Source of the DNA: Ignavibacteriales bacterium
Lineage (GTDB): Bacteria > Bacteroidota > Ignavibacteria > Ignavibacteriales > Melioribacteraceae
Assembly (NCBI GenBank): GCA_020635275.1
Contig: JACKAA010000003.1
Span: forward strand, 682,173 to 746,172
DNA: 64,000 nucleotides
Direction of reading: 5' to 3'
Shown here: positions 57,013-64,000 of the stretch, one piece after another
How the letters are laid out: the number at the start of each line of letters is the position of its first letter
Position numbering within the stretch: position 1 is the first letter of the stretch
The notes under the pieces: generated by a model
Database searches by the model: none
What the model was told of the DNA's origin: nothing
What the model saw: only the letters and a program-made list of their open reading frames with translations
Made by a program: the position numbers and the translations under genes

Positions 57013-59796
57013 TTATAAATCGATTTTTATACCCGAACGTAACGACCATGAATAATAAGCATTTTCTCTTGGTCTTAATCTATTGTATGTGACTCTTTGA
57101 GGTGCGTTGGTTAAATTTATTGCATCCAAATAGAATTCGAATCCATCAATAAATTCATAACTACCAGAAAAATCTAATTGCATTCTTTCATCATCCCATC
57201 TATCCTTTTCTTTGTCTGCTTCAACTTGTACAAGTACTTCAGATGTATAGTTTAAACTTAATCTCGCAGAAAATCTGTCTTTTTCATAACTTAATCCAAA
57301 ATTGCCCACATCACCGGCTTGCCCAGGTAATACATCACGGTCCTCAAAATCAAGGTTTACATCTGTTTCTGTATAAGTGTAATTAGCATAAATTCCAAAA
57401 CCATTTAAAAATCCTGGCAAAAATGTCAGTTGTTGCATCCAACTAATCTCAAATCCATATAAATCTGCACTTCCTCCATTTACTTTTTTCAATTCATCAA
57501 AACCATCAAAATTTCCACCTTCTAATCTTGTTGCCACTTCATAAATTACTTTATCCAAACTTTTAAAGAATACTCCAGCGTTTATTGCACCAATACCTTG
57601 GAAATAATGCCCAAACATTAAATCTAAATTCATTGATTCTGTTGGTTCTAAGTCTGGATTTCCTGCAATTATTTCATCATCATCAGGTATAATCCATCTA
57701 TAAGGTGCTAAGTCAAAATAATCTGGTCTGGCTATTCCTTGCGTAAAGGCAAATCTTAAATTTGTAGTAGGAGCAAAACTATATTTTAGATGCAAAGCTG
57801 GAAATAAATTCATATAATCATTATCTATTTTGACTTGTGTGACACTCAAAACCTGACCATCAGCATCAAGTTCAAGGTCTGAACCTTCATATGATGTCTG
57901 TGTCATTTCAGTTCTTATTCCAGCTAAAACCATTAATCTACCAATATCAACATTAGACATAACATATCCAGCATATATATTTTCTGTGGCATCATACTTA
58001 CCGCCAAGTCCATCAAAATCATCTGTAATCGGTTCAACTCTAAATCCATTATCTGGATCAATATTAGATTTTAGAAAATCTATCATTTTTTGTCCATCCA
58101 TTATTGGACCCAAAGTATAGTGCCCTTGAAGAAAATCTTCTATTACCTCACTTGTTGCACCAACGGTCATAAATATATCGTCACCGCGCCAATTGTAATC
58201 CCATCTCTTGCTATCTCTGTCTTTTTGATCCAATTTCAGTTTAATACCTGCTTTAAGTTCTGCCTGATTATTTCCAATACTATAAGGGAATTTTAAATTA
58301 ACAAGACCTGTTATGTTTGTATTTGATCCTAATCTTTCTCTATAATCCTGTCCATCTTCTTGCCAATTATTTGGATCAAACATATAAGCTTGATCTTGAT
58401 TTGTAATATTAATTCCAGGGAAATCAACATCACTCAAATCTAATGCATAATCTATTCCTCTTACTTGCCATTCAGACTTTAACTGACCGTCATCTCCCGT
58501 TTTTTCATTTCCATAACTATATGAAAGTGAATAATCAAGATTTACACTTCCTAATAAATTATTTCCACCTAAAGTTGCAGAATATAAATTTTGTATTTCA
58601 TCTCTAAAACTTAATTCAAACGCTGCTCTTGCATCACTAATTATTTCAGGTGTGATGTAATCCCCTCTACTAGGTCTATACCTGATCATATTTCTGGTTT
58701 GATCGTCATTTCTTTTATTATACATACCACGTAAATAATATCTATTGTTATTATCTGGTCTAAAATCTAACTCAGCATTAAATCCTAGATGATCTCTTAT
58801 TGTTTCATAATTGTACATTCTATAATCAACTAATGCATTTTTAATTTCATTATTATTAACGTCATCTACATCATCCCAATCAAATTCATTAGAATGTGCT
58901 GTTATACCATTTCTGTACCAACTTGCACCAACATTAATTCCCAATTTGTTATCAGCAAATAAATTGCTGTAATTTACTGAGCCTTGATAATTTGGATCAC
59001 CAGCTAATTCTGAATAACCTCCTCCGATACTTAATTTTAACTTAGATCCTTCATAATCAAAAGCACTTCTTGTTACTAAATCCACGGTTCCACCAATTGC
59101 GTCGCCATCCATATCTGGAGTATTTGCTTTTGAAACTTCAATTGATGCAAGCTGACTTGAATTGATTACGTCTAGTCCCATATATCTATCTTGCTCTCTT
59201 GGAGTAGCAAGTCGTTGTCCGTTAACAGTTATATTTGTTAACCTTGGCTCAGTTCCCCTTAAGTATATAAACTTTCCCTCTCCCAAGCTTCTAGTAATTG
59301 CAACTCCAGGAATTCTTTGCAAAACTTCAGCAGTATTCATATCTGGAAATTTTTCCATTTCTTCTCTGGATAAAACATTTTTAATATTATTTGCTGTTAG
59401 TTGCTGATTTAATGCTTTTACTTGGCCTTGTCTAAGTCCAGAAACAACCACATCTTCTAAATCAATGGCTGAAAGTGATAATTTTATATTTTGCTCTAAT
59501 GTTTTTCCGGAAGATACTGTTACATTAGATGTAAATGCATCATACCCTATATAGCTTACTCTTAAAGTATAGTTACCCGGTGGGACGTTATCTATTCTGT
59601 AAGTTCCAAATCTATCTGTAGCTGATCCAAAATTTGTCCCTTCAAGAATAACATTTGCTCCAGGAAGAAAATCATTAGTATTTGAATCGGTTATTGTCCC
59701 AATTATTTTACCATTACCTTGCGCAAAAACTGAAGTAAAGAATAACAAGCTTATTAAAACAATGAATCCTGATAGCGGTATTTTTCTTTTTTTCAT
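57013..59796 (-). CDS. TonB-dependent receptor of the TIGR01782-like type
   Basis: This 927-residue outer-membrane receptor has a signal peptide (to about 26). A carboxypeptidase-regulatory domain follows ('GKIIGTITDSNTNDFLPGAN'). The plug domain (about 125-250) has 'FPDMNTAEVLQRIPGVAITR' and 'GKFIYLRGTEPRLTNITVNG'. The barrel has 'NLRFAFTQGIARPDYFDLAP' and the C-terminal aromatic end. The plug motifs resemble the receptor branch known from carbohydrate importers of proteobacteria, which work without SusD; none is present here. 'GGAGGG' precedes the ATG, predicting strong translation. Its probable ligand is the oligosaccharide released by the neighbouring surface proteins. Confidence 0.93.
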   Translation of the reverse strand: MKKRKIPLSGFIVLISLLFFTSVFAQGNGKIIGTITDSNTNDFLPGANVILEGTNFGSATDRFGTYRIDNVPPGNYTLRVSYIGYDAFTSNVTVSSGKTLEQNIKLSLSAIDLEDVVVSGLRQGQVKALNQQLTANNIKNVLSREEMEKFPDMNTAEVLQRIPGVAITRSLGEGKFIYLRGTEPRLTNITVNGQRLATPREQDRYMGLDVINSSQLASIEVSKANTPDMDGDAIGGTVDLVTRSAFDYEGSKLKLSIGGGYSELAGDPNYQGSVNYSNLFADNKLGINVGASWYRNGITAHSNEFDWDDVDDVNNNEIKNALVDYRMYNYETIRDHLGFNAELDFRPDNNNRYYLRGMYNKRNDDQTRNMIRYRPSRGDYITPEIISDARAAFELSFRDEIQNLYSATLGGNNLLGSVNLDYSLSYSYGNEKTGDDGQLKSEWQVRGIDYALDLSDVDFPGINITNQDQAYMFDPNNWQEDGQDYRERLGSNTNITGLVNLKFPYSIGNNQAELKAGIKLKLDQKDRDSKRWDYNWRGDDIFMTVGATSEVIEDFLQGHYTLGPIMDGQKMIDFLKSNIDPDNGFRVEPITDDFDGLGGKYDATENIYAGYVMSNVDIGRLMVLAGIRTEMTQTSYEGSDLELDADGQVLSVTQVKIDNDYMNLFPALHLKYSFAPTTNLRFAFTQGIARPDYFDLAPYRWIIPDDDEIIAGNPDLEPTESMNLDLMFGHYFQGIGAINAGVFFKSLDKVIYEVATRLEGGNFDGFDELKKVNGGSADLYGFEISWMQQLTFLPGFLNGFGIYANYTYTETDVNLDFEDRDVLPGQAGDVGNFGLSYEKDRFSARLSLNYTSEVLVQVEADKEKDRWDDERMQLDFSGSYEFIDGFEFYLDAINLTNAPQRVTYNRLRPRENAYYSWSLRSGIKIDL

Positions 59797-59862
59797 GAAA
59801 CCCTCCGATTGGTTCTTTGTTAGTTAGTTTAAAAGCATAAAACTATTTTTTATAAAATCTCA

Positions 59863-61665
59863 TTATTTTATGTAAACCATAGTTTTCACTTTTCTATTAC
59901 TACTTGTTCTCAATTCATATAAATAAAGACCACTTGAAATATTGTTTAAGGTAGTCTTTATTTCATGAATTCCAGCTTCATATTTTTTGTCTGCCAATAC
60001 TTTTAGTAGTTCCCCATTAATACTAAATAGTGAAATTTTTATATCATCAGCCTCATTTAAATAAAATAAAATATTGGTCTGGCTATTAAATGGGTTAGGA
60101 TAATTTTGCCATAGCTCAATATCATTTAAAACTAAATTATCTTCAAAAAGCTCTTCATTTATATCTGAAATTACACCATCACCATTCATTTTTAGAACAT
60201 AAATATCTGAGCTTTTACTATAACTAGAAGTATTGCCGTTAATTATATAACCACCATCATTAGCTCGAAATATTTGTCCTGCACCATCAGATCTATTACC
60301 TCCAAAATTGCGCGACCAAATCATATCTCCATTATTGTTTGTCTTTACTACTAGTACATCTGTATATTGCTTTTGACCTTCTTCTAGAAATTCTGTCACT
60401 GTGCTTCCGACAGAAATAAAATCTCCATTTGTTGTTTCTATTACACCACCAAAACCATCATCATGAATATCTCCAAATATTTTTGACCATATAAGTTCTC
60501 CTGTTGAATTTAACTTTGCTAAATATGCATCTTTAGCTCCACTACCTTCGCTAGCAGTAAATCCGCAAATGATTAATCCGCCATCTTGAGTTTCACGAAC
60601 AGAACTTCCTTCTTCAAATAATGAACCGCCAAATGTTTTTTCCCATATTACATTTCCATCATCATTTACTTTAACTAAATATATTTGTCTGTCATCACCA
60701 ATTGCTATAAATCCAATAAAAACTAAATTGTTATCGGCAAGTCTGATTATATCAGATGACTGATTGCCTAACTCATTTCCATAATATTTTTGCCATTTTT
60801 CATTGCCTTCATTATCAATTCTAATAAGCATAGTATTTTTACTTATCCCGGATGTTGGAAGCGTTTGGGCAAGTATTATGTAATCCCCATTTAAAGTTGT
60901 TACCATCTTAGAAGCAAAATCATCCTGTGTTGTACCGTAGTATTTTTTCCACTGATATTCTCCAACTGAATTAAATTTTACAATCATCAAATCATTACCA
61001 CCAAAATTTCCCATTTTTTCAGTGTTTGCTAACACTAAATACCCATTATCATCGGTTTGAATTATATCCACTCCATTTTCAATACCATTATCATCTCCAT
61101 ATTCGGATGTCCATTCAACCATTCCATTATTATCAGTTTTTAACAAAAAAATATTTTCAACATCATACTCATCATTAAAAGTGCTACCAATAAATATAAA
61201 TCCATTATCATTGGTTTGAATAACATTGGCCGATCTATCAATTTCGGGAGTTCCCAATATTCTTTCAAAAGGGAATATGCCGGCTATTGATTGATTACCA
61301 ATTCCTTTAAGAGTATCAATAAAATTTCCACTACTGCTACTAATATTTAAAAAAGCAATGTTTTCAGACGGATTAATTGGAGAGTATTTAATCTTTATTA
61401 TCAAACTCCTTATTGGCCCAATACTAGTGCTTCCTGGATCGTTTTCAATTGAAAAATTTGTAGCATCAGGACCTGAAATACTTATTGAAGAAATATTTAT
61501 GGACGTAATTGTTGAATTAAAAATTACTATTTCACGTATTGAATGACTTCCTATTGGAATGCTTCCTAAATAAAGAGTTGTTGGTGATAATATTAAATCT
61601 TGAGATATAATTGGCAATGAAAATACAAGAAATAAAAAAATAATTTTATGACTCAGAGATTTCAT
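59863..61665 (-). CDS. Secreted ASH-domain and propeller protein with T9SS tail
   Basis: This 600-residue protein has a signal peptide (about 1-21). Residues about 25-130 are an ASH/choice-of-anchor-like sandwich ('LYLGSIPIGSHSIREIVIFN'). About seven repeats of the form 'IFLLKTDNNGMVEWTSEYG' and 'IYLVKVNDDGNVIWEKTFGG' follow, predicting a beta-propeller. The tail ('WQNYPNPFNSQTNILFYL' to 'KVKTMVYIK') is a type A T9SS sorting domain, so it is a surface or secreted protein. It lies between the regulator and the TonB receptor, suggesting surface glycan capture. No activity is assigned. Confidence 0.83.
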   Translation of the reverse strand: MKSLSHKIIFLFLVFSLPIISQDLILSPTTLYLGSIPIGSHSIREIVIFNSTITSINISSISISGPDATNFSIENDPGSTSIGPIRSLIIKIKYSPINPSENIAFLNISSSSGNFIDTLKGIGNQSIAGIFPFERILGTPEIDRSANVIQTNDNGFIFIGSTFNDEYDVENIFLLKTDNNGMVEWTSEYGDDNGIENGVDIIQTDDNGYLVLANTEKMGNFGGNDLMIVKFNSVGEYQWKKYYGTTQDDFASKMVTTLNGDYIILAQTLPTSGISKNTMLIRIDNEGNEKWQKYYGNELGNQSSDIIRLADNNLVFIGFIAIGDDRQIYLVKVNDDGNVIWEKTFGGSLFEEGSSVRETQDGGLIICGFTASEGSGAKDAYLAKLNSTGELIWSKIFGDIHDDGFGGVIETTNGDFISVGSTVTEFLEEGQKQYTDVLVVKTNNNGDMIWSRNFGGNRSDGAGQIFRANDGGYIINGNTSSYSKSSDIYVLKMNGDGVISDINEELFEDNLVLNDIELWQNYPNPFNSQTNILFYLNEADDIKISLFSINGELLKVLADKKYEAGIHEIKTTLNNISSGLYLYELRTSSNRKVKTMVYIK

Positions 61666-61701
61666 TCAGAACCTCTTTTATTTTTTACACCTTCATTCAT
61701 A

Positions 61702-62697
61702 TTAGGTAGTTTTTCGTTCAATTAATTGCGTTTTCAAAGTAACCTTTGCACATGTTTTATTTGGTTCATCAATCCTGTCTAATAGCATACGCACAGCACT
61801 TCTCCCTATTTCATATCCTGGTTGAAATATTGCAGTGAGAGGAGGGTTTAAGGATATGGACCATGGCATATCATCAAAACCTACAATGGCTACATCACTT
61901 GGTATTTTTAGCCCTAAATTATGTATTGTTTCTAATGCTCCAAGCGTAATTAGATTATTCCCGCAAAATAGTGCTGTTGGTCTATTTTTTTTACTTAATA
62001 ATTTTTCAGAAATAATTCTTCCACTTTCACTTTTTGAATTTCCAAATTCAATTAAATCTTTATCTACTTTAATTTTATATTTTTTATGGGCATCTAAATA
62101 TCCCTGGTATCTAAGCTTTGAGGTTGGGATTTCCTTTATACCACCAATGTAGGCTATTCTTTTATGTCCTTTACTTATTAATAATTCAACCGCATTACTG
62201 GCTCCCTTTCTATTATCTACTTCTACCATGTCAACGTCAATTCCAGGAATTCCGCGATCTATTAAAACTATTGGTAATGCATTTTTTATTAGCTCTTTAA
62301 TCTTACCTACAATATGTATTGTTGGAGCAATAATTAAACCATCAACTCCTTCTGCTCTCATTATATCTATATACAAAGATGCCTTTTTTTCATCTTGGGC
62401 AAAGTTGCACATTATTACTGCATAATCATTTGCATATACCATATCTTCAACACCCCTTACTACATCGACATAAAATGGGTTTTGAATATCTGGGACAATT
62501 AGACCAACTAATTTTCTTTTACCTGATTTAACTCTTAATCTTTGAGCAAATTTACTTGGCCTAAAATCAAGTTCTTTTACAGCTTTTAGTACTATTCTTC
62601 GAGTATCAGGATTTACATTTTTGTTATTGTTTATAACTCGTGAAACAGTTGTTATTGAAACATTTGCTTTTTGCGCAACGTCTTTTAGGCTTGCCAT
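61702..62697 (-). CDS. LacI-family transcriptional regulator
   Basis: This 331-residue protein has the N-terminal helix-turn-helix and hinge ('SLKDVAQKANVSITTVSRVI') and a periplasmic-binding-protein-like effector domain ('VGLIVPDIQNPFYVDVVRGV', 'LFCGNNLITLGALETI', 'IVGFDDMPWSISLNPPLTAI'). Effectors of this family are usually sugars. A perfect palindrome at 62789 and a half-like copy at 62722 lie upstream of its ATG, so it should regulate itself. It is the first gene of the long minus-strand run. Whether that run is a single transcript is inference. Confidence 0.93.
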   Translation of the reverse strand: MASLKDVAQKANVSITTVSRVINNNKNVNPDTRRIVLKAVKELDFRPSKFAQRLRVKSGKRKLVGLIVPDIQNPFYVDVVRGVEDMVYANDYAVIMCNFAQDEKKASLYIDIMRAEGVDGLIIAPTIHIVGKIKELIKNALPIVLIDRGIPGIDVDMVEVDNRKGASNAVELLISKGHKRIAYIGGIKEIPTSKLRYQGYLDAHKKYKIKVDKDLIEFGNSKSESGRIISEKLLSKKNRPTALFCGNNLITLGALETIHNLGLKIPSDVAIVGFDDMPWSISLNPPLTAIFQPGYEIGRSAVRMLLDRIDEPNKTCAKVTLKTQLIERKTT

Positions 62698-62721
62698 ATT
62701 CTTTATTCTAAAACAATTTTA

Positions 62722-62735
62722 TGAAAACGTTATCT
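62722..62735. promoter_or_regulatory. Second, imperfect LacI-type operator
   Basis: 'TGAAAACGTTATCT' matches the perfect palindrome at 62789 over its first ten positions. Its centre is 67 bp from that of the other site, suitable for DNA looping by a tetramer, though many family members are dimers. Confidence 0.5.
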
Positions 62736-62788
62736 AATTTATCTAAGAAGTTTTAATTTATTGCTTGTTATATATGCTCTTTTTCTTA

Positions 62789-62802
62789 TGAAAACGTTTT
62801 CA
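62789..62802. promoter_or_regulatory. LacI-family operator palindrome
   Basis: 'TGAAAACGTTTTCA' is a perfect 14-bp palindrome with the central CG step typical of LacI/CcpA-family sites. It lies about 90 bp before the LacI start. I did not see another exact copy elsewhere in the window by eye. Confidence 0.8.
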
Positions 62803-62947
62803 ATATAAATAAAATTACCTTTCATGTCAATAATAATTATTTTTGATAGTTCTAAGATGCAAGGTTCTAATTTAAAGGCATGCGTAGAAGATTACTGTGT
62901 ATTATTCTTATAATATGACTAATTATTAGAAGAAATTTTATATTTGT

Positions 62948-64000
62948 TTATTTCTTGAAAACTACTTTTAAATTGCTTGAGTAATTTTCTATACCGTGAT
63001 TCTGAATTTTATTCATTTCTTCATCTCCAAAAACCTTATTTGCCTCATTACCCAACCTCTTTAAATCAGCATATGTATAATATTTCATTGTAGTGCCAAC
63101 ATTTTTATGACGCAATAATTTCATTGCGTCAAACACTGAAACATTTTTATTTACCAATCTTGTTGCAAAAGTTTTCCTTATTGTATGAAGCGTATATTTC
63201 ATTTTCAATTTATTCATTGTTCTTCGCCAAAACCTGAGATTTTCAGTACTTTGATAAATAAATATCTTACCTTTATCTTTCTTAAATGAATGTAAAAATT
63301 CTTTTAACGCGTAGTATAATGGGAATTCATCTTCCCTTTTTGCTTTTTTGTTGTTAAGTAATATTCTATCATTAATGTAATCAATATCTTCCCATTTAAT
63401 ATTTACAGCTTCACTAATTCTAAATCCTGTCAGTTTCAAAAATTTTATAAATCTATATTGCTCAATATTACTACTATACAAGTAATGTAAAATTATTTCA
63501 AAATCTTCATCTGTAATTGTGGTTATTGGTTTAACTTCTTGTTTGATTCTCCAAGTAACTTTTTCAGTAGCTAATTTTTCTTTTATCATCCAGTTCCAAA
63601 AAGTATTCAAATCTTTAAAGTAACTAGCAACCGTATTCGGTGCCATTTTTAATTCAATTCTAAGATAATCTTCAAATTCTTGAATATTTCTTCTCGTAAT
63701 ATCTTTTATGATCGCTTTTGGACTAACTACTTTTGTAAAATGAATAAACATTCGATTGTAATTATATCTGGTTTTACTGGCAGTATTTTTTTTGCTTGCT
63801 AAAAATAATTTGAACGTAGTTTTAAGATCTAAATTGTATTTTAGAATTGGTTCATCTGGTTTCATCAATTCCAATTCCTTTTCTCGTTTAATCAAGTTTG
63901 CAAGCTTTCTATTTGCTCTTGTGTCATTCATCTTCAGACTTTTTTGAACATGTTTCTTTTTACCAAAATTATCTACAATATAATAACCAAGAAATAATGT
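62948..64000 (-). CDS. Tyrosine recombinase (phage-type integrase), N-terminus cut by window edge
   Basis: The frame is open to the right edge. The ATG at 63931 is internal: the 23 codons before it have no stop and read '...YYIVDNFGKKKHVQKSLK', the typical N-terminus of Bacteroidota-type integrases. At least 350 residues are visible. The core-binding domain spans 'TASKTRYNYNRMFIHFTK' to 'FWNWMIKEKLAT'. The catalytic set is seen: Arg in 'KLTGFRISEAVNIKWEDID', His and Arg in 'LHTIRKTFATRLV', His in 'LRHKNVGTTMKYYTY', and Tyr in that same segment. The enzyme is probably active and is the best candidate for insertion at tRNA-Lys. Confidence 0.92.
   Translation of the reverse strand, partial: TLFLGYYIVDNFGKKKHVQKSLKMNDTRANRKLANLIKREKELELMKPDEPILKYNLDLKTTFKLFLASKKNTASKTRYNYNRMFIHFTKVVSPKAIIKDITRRNIQEFEDYLRIELKMAPNTVASYFKDLNTFWNWMIKEKLATEKVTWRIKQEVKPITTITDEDFEIILHYLYSSNIEQYRFIKFLKLTGFRISEAVNIKWEDIDYINDRILLNNKKAKREDEFPLYYALKEFLHSFKKDKGKIFIYQSTENLRFWRRTMNKLKMKYTLHTIRKTFATRLVNKNVSVFDAMKLLRHKNVGTTMKYYTYADLKRLGNEANKVFGDEEMNKIQNHGIENYSSNLKVVFKK

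Larger units (their letters stand above)
27347..64000. mobile_element. Inferred genomic island at tRNA-Lys, right end outside the window
   Basis: The left boundary is the tRNA-Lys 3' fragment, and a tyrosine recombinase lies at the far right. Between them, 35 kb of genes run in one direction and share one theme (sulfated glycan and sugar-acid catabolism). The predicted intact tRNA-Lys copy with the same 3' half should lie beyond position 64000. The boundary at left is seen; the extent and mobility are inference. Confidence 0.6.

Noticed and set aside
63931..63933. ATG at 63931 as the true start of the integrase
   Set aside because: The frame stays open to the window edge and the upstream codons resemble integrase N-termini, so the gene continues beyond 64000.

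Overview
The window is AT-rich DNA from a member of the Bacteroidota/Ignavibacteriota side of the FCB superphylum. Three intact secreted proteins and one decayed remnant end in type IX secretion (T9SS) sorting domains of the 'NYPNPFN' type. TonB receptors carry carboxypeptidase-regulatory N-domains. Many genes have good Shine-Dalgarno sequences, and several appear to start at TTG, which fits Ignavibacteria-like lineages better than Bacteroidia. No ribosomal or other core housekeeping genes are present; almost everything concerns uptake and breakdown of glycans and sugar acids. Nothing here was checked against a database.

Left part (1-27.3 kb). It opens with a truncated exported protein and a TonB receptor, then a PfkB sugar kinase paired with a small protein resembling CRISPR-accessory Csx proteins. 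A plus-strand set follows: papain-like peptidase, PNGase F-like glycoamidase with LamG and T9SS tail, CutC and an M81 lipoprotein. It ends at an IS256-type remnant. From 12.6 to 22.8 kb lies a glycan-degradation neighbourhood: FAD oxidoreductase, GH43-like propeller, DUF5703/GH95-like protein, GH29 fucosidase, F5/8-like lipoprotein and DUF5054/GH38-like protein. From 23 to 27 kb there are decayed fragments (PAS kinase N-terminus, T9SS tail), a DUF4097-like lipoprotein and a YCF48-repeat T9SS protein.

Boundary at 27.35 kb. A 3' half of a tRNA-Lys(UUU) on the minus strand, followed by a strong terminator, loses tRNA identity exactly at the anticodon loop. This is the usual footprint of a tyrosine-recombinase attachment site. 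A tyrosine recombinase runs off the right edge of the window (62.9-64 kb). I infer a genomic island from about 27.35 kb to beyond 64 kb; the intact tRNA should lie outside.

Island cargo (27.7-62.7 kb). Every gene is on the minus strand. The order of transcription is: LacI regulator with a perfect 14-bp operator palindrome upstream, T9SS protein, TonB receptor, FGE-like/sialidase/MORN fusion lipoprotein, Tat-type sulfatase, Fe-alcohol dehydrogenase, DapA-like aldolase, PdxA-like dehydrogenase, DUF1537 four-carbon-acid kinase, Na+/solute symporter, GntP permease, BNR-propeller protein, bicupin, phosphoesterase, two tandem LamG-propeller proteins, beta-helix lipoprotein, an exported HpaI-aldolase/FAH fusion, aldehyde dehydrogenase, D-tartrate-dehydratase-like enolase, UroD-like protein and PhoD-like phosphoesterase. 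Together they look like a mobile catabolic cassette for a sulfated, acid-sugar-containing polymer: surface cleavage and desulfation, import of sugar acids by GntP/SSS, then dehydration, phosphorylation and aldol cleavage to central metabolites. The substrate and the exact chemistry are inference.
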